DNA of 60,000 nt from Liolophura sinensis (Eukaryota; Mollusca; Polyplacophora; Chitonida; Chitonidae): NCBI RefSeq assembly GCF_032854445.1, contig NC_088295.1, positions 82,072,644 through 82,132,643 of the forward strand, read 5' to 3'. This document shows positions 49,331 through 59,500 of this stretch, piece after piece (the first letter of the stretch is position 1; each line of letters opens with the position of its first letter). The position numbers and the translations under genes were made by a program. The notes under the pieces are model-generated. The model saw nothing but the letters and a program-made list of their open reading frames with translations, was not told the DNA's origin and did not search any database.

Positions 49331-49632
49331 GATGTCTGTGTTGAGGAAACTTCCGTCGCCGTTGGTGTGGACTGCGAAACATCTTGCGTTGTACTCGTAT
49401 GTACCGAGGCAAGTGGTCTGGGTAGACACTGTAGAATCCTGTTGTGGGGTCAGCGGCAGACACCGTAGATTGTGTGGTAGTTGCGGAAGAGGAGGAAGTG
49501 TCCTGGGATACTGTACTGCTCAAAGTTGTTGATGGGTGGGCAGGGAAGTTTGGAGTGATTTTGATTGTGTGGTCGGCTCAACAGTTTGTTGGCTCTTGAG
49601 TACTTGCTGTTGTAACAGACTGAGTACTGGTT
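49331..49632 (-). repeat. Short repeat unit 12 (302 bp, error-rich)
   Basis: Double-deleted form with 14 excess bases, including a scrambled stretch near 49,533-49,556 just before the N gap. Confidence 0.85.
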
Positions 49633-49723
49633 ACATCTTTACTGCTTGTTGTGGAACCTGCTGTGGACGTGTCTGTAGTTTTGGGTAGTAGGTGTTAGTG
49701 TTGGTGTTACGGATGGTAGGAAA

Positions 49724-49923
49724 NNNNNNNNNNNNNNNNNNNNNNNNNNNNNNNNNNNNNNNNNNNNNNNNNNNNNNNNNNNNNNNNNNNNNNNNNNNNN
49801 NNNNNNNNNNNNNNNNNNNNNNNNNNNNNNNNNNNNNNNNNNNNNNNNNNNNNNNNNNNNNNNNNNNNNNNNNNNNNNNNNNNNNNNNNNNNNNNNNNNN
49901 NNNNNNNNNNNNNNNNNNNNNNN
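49724..49923. other. Assembly gap, 200 N
   Basis: Exactly 200 N lie inside a unit. The bases on either side, from 49,633 to 50,034, would form one 426-bp unit of the 9-bp-deleted class if the gap were about 224 bp, but a round 200 is normally a placeholder, so the missing length is unknown and could be many units. Confidence 0.99.
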
Positions 49924-50034
49924 CTGGGACACTGTACTGCTGAAAGTTGTTGATGGTGCAGAAGTGGATGTTTGGTTGTGTGGGTCGCCTTAACCGTTGT
50001 TGGCTCTTGAGTTGTAACAGACTGAGTACTGGTT

Positions 50035-50323
50035 GATGTCTGTGTTGAGGAAACTTCCGTCGCCGTTGGTGTGGACTGCGAAACATCTTGCGTTGTACTC
50101 GTATGTACCGAGGGCAGTGGTCTGGGTAGACACTGTAGAATCTGTTGTGGGGTCAGCGGCAGACACCGTAGATTGTGTGGTAGTTGCGGAGAGGAGGAAG
50201 TGTCCTGGGATACTGTACTGCTCAAAGTTGTTGATGGTGCAGAAGTTGATTTTGATTGTGTGGTCGGGCTCAACAGTTGTTGGCTCTTGAGTACTTGCTG
50301 TTGTAACAGACTGAGTACTGGTT
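50035..50323 (-). repeat. Short repeat unit 13 (289 bp, error-rich)
   Basis: Double-deleted form on the far side of the gap, with an extra G near 50,112, a missing A near 50,190 and an extra G near 50,266. Confidence 0.85.
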
Positions 50324-51190
50324 ACATCTTTACTGCTTGTTGTGGAACCTGCTGTGGACGTGTCCTGTAGTTTTGGGGTAGTAGGTGTTAGTGTTGGTGT
50401 TTACGGATGGGGTAGAAAATGTAACGGTGGTGGCGGTTAAAGTGTCCGGCTGCGTTGAGCTGGACTTTGTGGTTGATGTCTGTGTTGAGAAACTTCCTTC
50501 GCCGTTGGTGTGGACTGCGAAACATCTTGTGTTGTACTCGTATGTACCGAGGCAGTGGTCTGGGTAGACACTGTAGAATCTGTTGTGGGGGACATCAGCA
50601 GACACCGTATATTGTGTGGTCGCTTCGGACGAGGAGGAAGTGTCCTGGGACACTGTACTGCTCAAAGTTGTTGATGGTGCAGAAGTGGATGTAGGTTGTG
50701 TGGTCGGCTCAACCGTTGTTGGCTCTTGAGTACTTGCTGTTGTAACAGAATGGGTACTGGTTACATCTTTAGTGCTTGTTGTTTTACCTGCTGTGGACAT
50801 GTCTGTAGTTTGGGGGTAGTAGGTGTCAGTGTTGGTGTTACGGATGGGGTAGAAAATGTAACGGTGGGGGCGGTTAAAATGTCCGCCTGTGCTGAGCTGG
50901 ACTTTGTGGTTGATGTCTGTGTTGAGGAAACTTCCGTCGCCGTTGGTGTGGACTGCAAAACATCTTGCGTTTGTACTCGTATGTACCGAGGCAGTGGTCT
51001 GGGTAGACACTGTAGAATCTTTTATGGGGACAGCGGCAGACACCGTAGATTGTTTGGTCGCTGCGGAAGAGGAGGAAGTGTCCTGGGACACTGTACTGCT
51101 GAAAGTTGTTGATGGTGCAGAAGTGGATGTTGGTTGTGTGGTCGCCTTAACCGTTGTTGGCTCTTGAATTGTAACAGACTGAGTACTGGT

Positions 51191-51482
51191 GATGTCTGTG
51201 TTGAGGAAACTTCCGTCGCCGTTGGTGTGGACTGCGAAACAGTCTTGCGTTGTACTCGTATGTACCGAGGCAGTGGTCTGGGTAGACACTGTAGAATCTG
51301 TTGTGGGGTCAGCGGCAGACACCCGTAGATTGTGTGGTAGTTGCGGAGAGGAGGAAGTGTCCTGGGATACTGTACTGCTCAAAGTTGTTGATGGTGCAGA
51401 AGTTGATTTTGATTGTGTGGTCGGCTCAAACAGTTTGTTGGCTCTTGAGTACTTGCTGTTGTAACAGACTGAGTACTTGGTT
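51191..51482 (-). repeat. Short repeat unit 14 (292 bp, error-rich)
   Basis: Double-deleted form. The junction itself has lost a T (TACTGGTGATG), and there are several extra bases. Confidence 0.85.
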
Positions 51483-52782
51483 ACATCTTTACTGCTTGTT
51501 GTGGAACCTGCTGTGGACGTGTCCTGTAGTTTGGGTAGTAGGGTGTCAGTGTTGGCGTTACGGATGGGGTAGAAAATGTAACGGTGGTGGCGGTTGAAAT
51601 GTCCGGCTGCGTTTGAGCTGGGACTTTGTGGTTGATGTCTGTGTTGAGGAAACTTCCGTCGTCGTTGGTGTGGACTGCGAAACATCTTGTGTTGTACTAG
51701 TATGTACTGAGGCAGTGGTCTGGGTAGACACTATAGAATCTGTTGTGGGGACAGCGGCAGACACCGTAGATTGTGTGGTCGCTCCAGAAGAGGAGGAAGT
51801 GTCCTGGGACACTGTACTGCTCAAAGTTGTTGATTGTGCAGAAGTGGATGCTGGTTGTGTGGTCGGCTTAACCGTTGTTGGCTCTTGAGTACTTGCTGTT
51901 GCAACAGACTGAGTACTGGTTACATCTTTACTGCTTGTTGTGGTACCTGCTGTGGGACATGTCTGTAGTTTGGGTAGTAGGTGTCAGTGTTGGCGTTACG
52001 GATGGGGTAGAAATGTAACGGTGGTGGCGGTTGAAGTGTCCGGCTGCGTTGAGCTGGACTTTGTGGGTGATGTCTGTGTTGAGGAAAACTTCCGTCGCCG
52101 TTGGTGTGGACTGCGAAACATCTTGCGTTGTACTCGTATGTACCGAGGCAGTGGTCTGGGTAGACACTGTAGAATCTGTTGTGGGGACAGCGGCAGACAC
52201 CGTAGATTGTGTTGTCCACTGCGGAAGAGGAGAAGTGTCCTGGGACACTGTACTGCTCAAAGTTGTTGATGGTGCAGAAGTGGATGTTGGTTGTGTGGTC
52301 GGCTCAACCGTTGTTGGCTCTTGAGTACTTGCTGTTGTAACAGACTGACTACTGGTTACATCTTTACTGCTTGTTGTGGTACCTGCTGTGGACATGTCTG
52401 TAGTTTGGGTAGTAGGTGTCAGTGTTGGCGTTACGGATGGGGTAGAAAATGTAACGGTGGTGGCGGTTGAAATGTCCGGCTGCGTTGAGCTGGACTTGTG
52501 GTTGATGTCTGTGTTGGGAAAACTTCCGTCGCCGTTGGTGTGGACTGCGAAACATCTTGCGTTGTACTTGTATGTACCGAGGCAGTGGTCTGGGTAGACA
52601 CTGTAGAATCTGTTGTGGGGACAGCGGCAGACACCGTAGATTGTGTGGTAGATGCGGAAGAGGAGGAAGTATCCTGGGACACTGTACTGCTCAAAGTTGT
52701 TGATGGTGCAGAAGTGGATGTTGGTTGTGTGGTCGCCTCAACCGTTGTTGGCTCTTGAGTTGTAACAGACTGAGTACTGGTT

Positions 52783-53071
52783 GATGTCTGTGTTGAGGAA
52801 ACTTCCGTCGCCGTTGGTGTGGACTGCGAAACATCTTGCGTTGTACTCTTATGTACTGAGGCAGTTTTATGGGTAGACACTGTAGAATATGTTGTTGGGG
52901 ACAGCGGCAGACACCGTAGATTGTGTGGTAGCTCCAGAAGAGGAGGAAGTGTCCTGGGACACTGTACTGCTTAAAGCTGTTGATGGTGCAGAAGTGGATG
53001 TTGGTTGTGTGGTCGGCTCAACCGTTGTTGGCTCTTGAGTACTTGCTGTTGTAACAGACTGAGTACTGGTT
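52783..53071 (-). repeat. Short repeat unit 15 (289 bp)
   Basis: Double-deleted form with an extra T near 52,893. Its sister at 56,980 is clean. Confidence 0.9.
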
Positions 53072-53513
53072 ACATCTTTACTGCTTGTTGTGGTACCTTC
53101 CGTGGACATGTCTGTAGTTTGGGTAGTAGGTGTCAGAGTTGGCGTTACGGATGGGGTAGAAAATGTAACGGTGGTGGGCGGTTGAAATGTCCGGCTGCGT
53201 TGAGCTGGACTTTGTGGTTGATGTCTGTGTTGAGGAAACTTCCGTCGCCGTTGGTGTTGACTGCGAAACATCTTGCGTTGTACTCGTATGTACCGAGGCA
53301 GTGGTCTGGGTAGACACTGTAGAATCTGTTGTGGGGACAGCGGCAGACACCGTAGATTGTGTGGTAGCTGCGGAAGAGGAGGAAGTGTCCTGGGACACTG
53401 TACTGCTCAAAGTTGTTGATGGTGCAGAAGTGGATGTTGGTTGTGTGGTCGGCTCAACCGTTGTTGGCTCTTGAGTACTTGCTGTTGTAACAGACTGAGT
53501 ACTGGTTACATCT

Positions 53514-56500
53514 TTACTGCTTGTTGTGGTACCTGCTGTGGACATGTCTGTAGTTTGGGTAGTAGGTGTCAGTGTTGGCGTTACGGATGGGGTAGAAAAT
53601 GTAACGGTGGTGGCGGTTGAAATGTCCGGCTGCGTTGAGCTGGATTTTGTGGTTGATGTCTGTGTTGAGGAAACTTCTGTCGCCGTTGGTGTGGACTGCG
53701 AAACATCTTGCGTTGTACTCGTATGTACGGAGGCAGTTTTCTGGGGTAGACACTGTAGAATCTGTTGTGGGGACAGCGGCAGACACCGTAGATTGTGTGG
53801 TAGCTGCGGAGGAAGAGGAAGTGTCCTGGGACACTGTACTGCTCAAAGTTGTTGATGGTGCAGAAGTGGATGTTAGATGTGTGGTCGGCTCAACCGTTGT
53901 TGGCTCTTGAGTACTTGCTGTTGTAACAGACTGAGTACTGGTTACATCTTTACTGCTTGTTGTGGTACCTACTGTGGACATGTCTGTAGTTTGGGTAGTA
54001 GGTGTCAGTGTTGGCGTTACGGATGGGGTAGAAAATGTAACGGTGGTGGCGGTTGAAATGTCCGGCTGCGTTGAACTGGACTTTGTGGTTGATGTCTGTG
54101 TTAAGGAACCTTCCGTCGCCGTTTGTGTGGACTGCGAAACATCTTGCGTTGTACTCGTATGTACTGAGGCAGTGGTCTGGGTAGACACTGTAGAATCTGT
54201 TGTGGGGACAGCGGCAGACACCGTAGATTGTGTGGTAGCTGCGGAAGAGGAGGAAGTGTCCTGGGACACTGTACTGGTCAAAGTTGTTGATGGTGCAGAA
54301 GTGGACGTTGGTTGTGTGGTCGGCTCAACCGTTGTTGGCTCTTGAGTACTTGCTGTTGTAACAGACTGAGTACTGGTTACATCTTTACTGCTTGTTGTGG
54401 TACCTGCTGTGGACATGTCTGTAGTTTGGGTAGTAGGTGTCAGTGTTGGCGTTACGGATGGGGTAGAAAATGTAACGGTGGTGGCGGTTGAAGTTTCCGG
54501 CTGCGTTGAGCTGGACTTTGTGGTTGATGTCTGTGTTGAGGAAACTTCCGTCGCCGTTGGTGTGGACTGCGAAACATCTTGCGTTGTACTCGTATGTACT
54601 GAGGCAGTGGTCTGGGTAGACACTGTAGAATCTGTTGTGGGGACAGCGGCAGACACCGTAGATTGTGTGGTAGCTGCGGAAGAGGAGGAAGTGTCCTGGG
54701 ACACTGTACTGCTCAAAGTTGTTGATGGTGCAGAAGTGGATGTTGGTTGTGTGGTCGGCTCAACCGTTGTTGGCTCTTGAGTACTTGCTGTTGTAACAGA
54801 CTGAGTACTGGTTACATCTTTACTGCTTGTTGTGGTACCTTCCGTGGACATGTCTGTAGTTTGGGTAGTAGGTGTCAGTGTTGGCGTTACGGATGGGGTA
54901 GAAAATGTAACGGTGGTGGCGGTTGAAATGTCCGGCTGCGTTGAGCTGGACTTTGTGGTTGATGTCTGTGATGAGGAAACTTCCGTCGCCGTTGGTGTGG
55001 ACTGCGAAACATCTTGCGTTGTACTCGTATGTACCGAGGCAGTTTTCTGGGTAGACACTGTATAATCTGTTGTGGGGACAGCGGCAGACACCGTAGACTG
55101 TGTGGTAGCTCCAGAAGAAGAAGAAGTGTCCTGGGACACTGTACTGCTCAAAGTTGTTGATGGTGCAGAAGTCGATGTTGGTTGTGTGGTCGGCTCAACC
55201 GTTTTTGGCTCTTGAGTACTTGCTGTTGTAACAGACTGAGTACTGGTTACATCTTTACTGCTTGTTGTGGTACCAGCTGTGGACATGTCTGTAGTTTGGG
55301 TAGTAGTTGTCAGTGTTGGCGTTACGGATGGGGTAGAAAATGTAACGGTGGTGGCGGTTGAAATGTCCGGCTGCGTTGAGCTGGACTTTGTGGTTGATGT
55401 CTGTGTTGAGGAAACTTCCGTCGCCGTTGGTGTGGACTGCGAAACATCTTGCGTTGTACTCGTATGTACCGAGGCAGTGGTCTGGGTAGACACTGTAGAA
55501 TCTGTTGTGGGGACAGCGGCAGACACCGTAGATTGTGTGGTCGCTTCGGAGGAAGAGGAAGTGTCCTGGGACACTGTACTGCTCAAAGTTGTTGATGGTG
55601 CAGAAGTGGATGTTAGTTGTGTGGTCGGCTCAACCGTTGTTGGCTCTTGAGTACTTGCTGTTGTAACAGACTGAGTACTGGTTACATCTTTACTGCTTGT
55701 TGTGGTACCTGCTGTGGACATGTCTGTAGTTTGGGTAGTAGGTGTCAGTGTTGGCGTTACGGATGGGGTAGAAAATGTAACGGTGGTGGCGGTTGAAATG
55801 TCCGGCTGCGTTGAGCTGGACTTTGTGGTTGATGTCTGTGTTGAGGAAATTTCTGTCGCCGTTGGTGTGGACTGCGAAACATCTTGCGTTGTACTCGTAT
55901 GTACTGTGGCAGTGGTCTGGGTAGACACTGTAGAATCTGTTGTGGGGACAGCGGCAGACACCGTAGATTGTGTGGTAGCTCCAGAAGAGGAGGAAGTGTC
56001 CTGGGACACTGTACTGCTTAAAGTTGTTGATGGTGCAGAAGTGGATGTTGGTTGTGTGGTCGGCTCAACCGTTGTTGGCTCTTGAGTACTTGCTGTTGTA
56101 ACAGACTGAGTACTGGTTACATCTTTAGTGCTTGTTGTGGTACCTGCTGTGGACAGGTCTGTAGTTTGGGTAGTAGGTGTCAATGTTGGCGTTACGGATG
56201 GGGTAGAAAATGTAACGGTGGTGGCGGTTGAAGTGTCCGGCTGCGTTGAGCTGGACTTTGTGGTTGATGTCTGTGTTGAGGAAACTTCCGTCGCCGTTGG
56301 TGTGGACTGCGAAACATCTTGCGTTGTACTCGTATGTACCGAGGCAGTGGTCTGGGTAGACACTGTAGAATCTGTTGTGGGGACATCAGCAGACACCGTA
56401 TATTGTGTGGTCGCTGCGGAAGAGGAGGAAGTGTCCTGGGACACTGTACTGCTGAAAGTTGTTGATGGTGCAGAAGTGGATGTTGGTTGTGTGGTCGGCT

Positions 56501-59500
56501 CAACCGTTGTTGGCTCTTGAGTACTTGCTGTTGTAACAGACTGACTACTGGTTACATCTTTACTGCTTGTTGTGGTACCTGCTGTGGACATGTCTGTAGT
56601 TTGGGTAGTAGGTGTCAGTGTTGGCGTTACGGATGGGGTAGAAAATGTAACGGTGGTGGCGGTTGAAATGTCCGGCTGCGTTGAGCTGGACTTTGTGGTT
56701 GATGTCTGTGTTGGGAAAACTTCCGTCGCCGTTGGTGTGGACTGCGAAACATCTTGCGTTGTACTTGTATGTACCGAGGCAGTGGTCTGGGTAGACACTG
56801 TAGAATCTGTTGTGGTGACAGCGGCAGACACCGTAGATTGTGTGGTAGATGCGGAAGAGGAGGAAGTATCCTGGGACACTGTACTGCTCAAAGTTGTTGA
56901 TGGTGCAGAAGTGGATGTTGTTTGTGTGGTCGCCTCAACCGTTGTTGGCTCTTGAGTTGTAACAGCCTGAGTACTGGTTGATGTCTGTGTTGAGGAAACT
57001 TCCGTCGCCGTTGGTGTGGACTGCGAAACATCTTGCGTTGTACTCTTATGTACTGAGGCAGTTTTCTGAGTAGACACTGTAGAATATGTTGTGGGGACAG
57101 CGGCAGACACCGTAGATTGTGTGGTAGCTCCAGAAGAGGAGGAAGTGTCCTGGGACACTGTACTGCTTAAAGCTGTTGATGGTGCAGAAGTGGATGTTGG
57201 TTGTGTGGTCGGCTCAACCGTTGTTGGCTCTTGAGTACTTGCTGTTGTAACAGACTGAGTACTGGTTACATCTTTACTGCTTGTTGTGGTACCTTCCGTG
57301 GACATGTCTGTAGTTTGGGTAGTAGGTGTCAGTGTTGGCGTTACGGATGGGGTAGAAAATGTAACGGTGGTGGCGGTTGAAATGTCCGGCTGCGTTGAGC
57401 TGGACTTTGTGGTTGATGTCTGTGTTGAGGAAACTTCCGTCGCCGTTGGTGTGGACTGCGAAACATCTTGCGTTGTACTCGTATGTACCGAGGCAGTGGT
57501 CTGGGTAGACACTGTAGAATCTGTTGTGGGGACAGCGGCAGACACCGTAGATTGTGTGGTCGCTGCGGAGGAAGAGGAAGTGTCCTGGGACACTGTACTG
57601 CTCAAAGTTGTTGATGGTGCAGAAGTGGATGTTAGTTGTGTGGTCGGCTCAACCGTTGTTGGCTCTTGAGTACTTGCTGTTGTAACAGACTGAGTACTGG
57701 TTACATCTTTACTGCTTGTTGTGGTACCTGCTGTGGACATGTCTGTAGTTTGGGTAGTAGGTGTCAGTGTTGGCGTTACGGATGGGGTAGAAAATGTAAC
57801 GGTGGTGGCGGTTGAAATGTCCGGCTGCGTTGAGCTTGACTTTGTGGTTGATGTCTGTGTTGAGGAAATTTCTGTCGCCGTTGGTGTGGACTGCGAAACA
57901 TCTTGCGTTGTACTCGTATGTACTGTGGCAGTGGTCTGGGTAGACACTGTAGAATCTGTTGTGGGGACAGCGGCAGACACCGTAGATTGTGTGGTAGCTC
58001 CAGAAGAGGAGGAAGTGTCCTGGGACACTGTACTGCTTAAAGTTGTTGATGGTGCAGAAGTGGATGTTGGTTGTGTGGTCGGCTCAACCGTTGTTGGCTC
58101 TTGAGTACTTGCTGTTGTAACAGACTGAGTACTGGTTACATCTTTAGTGCTTGTTGTGGTACCTGCTGTGGACAGGTCTGTAGTTTGGGTAGTAGGTGTC
58201 AATGTTGGCGTTACGGATGGGGTAGAAAATGTAACGGTGGTGGCGGTTGAAGTGTCCGGCTGCGTTGAGCTGGACTTTGTGGTTGATGTCTGTGTTGAGG
58301 AAACTTCCGTCGCCGTTGGTGTGGACTGCGAAACATCTTGCGTTGTACTCGTATGTACCGAGGCAGTGGTCTGGGTAGACACTGTAGAATCTGTTGTGGG
58401 GACATCAGCAGACACCGTATATTGTGTGGTCGCTGCGGAAGAGGAGGAAGTGTCCTGGGACACTGTACTGCTGAAAGTTGTTGATGGTGCAGAAGTGGAT
58501 GTTGGTTGTGTGGTCGGCTCAACCGTTGTTGGCTCTTGAGTACTTGCTGTTGTAACAGACTGAGTACTGGTTACATCTTTACTGCTTGTTGTGGTACCTG
58601 CTGTGGACATGTCTGTAGTTTGGGTAGTAGGTGTCAGTGTTGGCGTTACGGATGGGGTAGAAAATGTAACGGTGGTGGCGGTTGAAATGTCCGGCTGCGT
58701 TGAGCTGGACTTTGTGGTTGATGTCTGTGTTGAGGAAACTTCTGTCGCCGTTGGTGTGGACTGCGAAACATCTTGCGTTGTACTCGTATGTACGGAGGCA
58801 GTTTTCTGGGTAGACACTGTAGAATCTGTTGTGGGGACAGCGGCAGACACCGTAGATTGTGTGGTGGCTGCGGAGGAAGAGGAAGTGTCCTGGGACACTG
58901 TACTGCTCAAAGTTGTTGATGGTGCAGAAGTGGATGTTAGTTGTGTGGTCGGCTCAACCGTTGTTGGCTCTTGAGTACTTGCTGTTGTAACAGACTGAGT
59001 ACTGGTTACATCTTTACTGCTTGTTGTGGTACCTGCTGTGGACATGTCTGTAGTTTGGGTAGTAGGTGTCAGTGTTGGCGTTACGGATGGGGTAGAAAAT
59101 GTAACGGTGGTGGCGGTTGAAATGTCCGGCTGCGTTGAACTGGACTTTGTGGTTGATGTCTGTGTTAAGGAACCTTCAGTCGCCGTTGGTGTGGACTGCG
59201 AAACATCTTGCGTTGTACTCGTATGTACTGAGGCAGTGGTCTGGGTAGACACTGTAGAATCTGTTGTGGGGACAGCGGCAGACACCGTAGATTGTGTGGT
59301 AGCTGCGGAAGAGGAGGAAGTGTCCTGGGACACTGTACTGGTCAAAGTTGTTGATGGTGCAGAAGTGGACGTTGGTTGTGTGGTCGGCTCAACCGTTGTT
59401 GGCTCTTGAGTACTTGCTGTTGTAACAGACTGAGTACTGGTTACATCTTTACTGCTTGTTGTGGTACCTGCTGTGGACATGTCTGTAGTTTGGGTAGTAG

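Larger units (their letters stand above)
45000..51520. repeat. Blocks repeated on both sides of the gap
   Basis: Units 45,159, 45,594, 46,028 and 46,463 recur at 47,614, 48,050, 48,487 and about 48,925. The set CTTCCTTCGCC, TCGGACGAGG, TTGTTTTACC, short unit, GTTGATTTTGATTG, GTGGAACCTGC recurs again at about 50,430-51,520. The copies differ mainly by one-base indels. Confidence 0.8.
45657..53746 (-). pseudogene. Same mucin repeat gene, frame broken by many single-base indels (probable consensus errors)
   Basis: The repeat continues but its frame changes every few hundred bases. Examples on the plus strand: G3 instead of G4 at 45,657-45,659; extra G at 46,641; extra G near 46,671; extra A and missing G near 47,327-47,342; extra G near 47,693; two extra A near 48,361-48,373; extra T near 48,814; scrambled GGGTGGGCAGGGAAG near 49,533; extra T or G at about ten places between 49,970 and 51,620; missing A near 52,012; missing T near 52,496; extra G near 53,177; extra G in 53,743-53,746. 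Almost all are one-base changes in homopolymer runs, and density rises toward the N gap. Sister copies elsewhere are intact: the 45,657 site has G4 at 48,111, and the 53,743 site has G3 at its 58.8-kb sister. I therefore read this as low-quality assembly of a working gene and not as a decayed gene, although a true pseudogenised patch cannot be excluded from sequence alone. Confidence 0.75.

Noticed and set aside
45657-53746. Programmed frameshifting or many small genes
   Set aside because: Shifts are irregular, in both directions, in ordinary homopolymers, and absent from sister copies.
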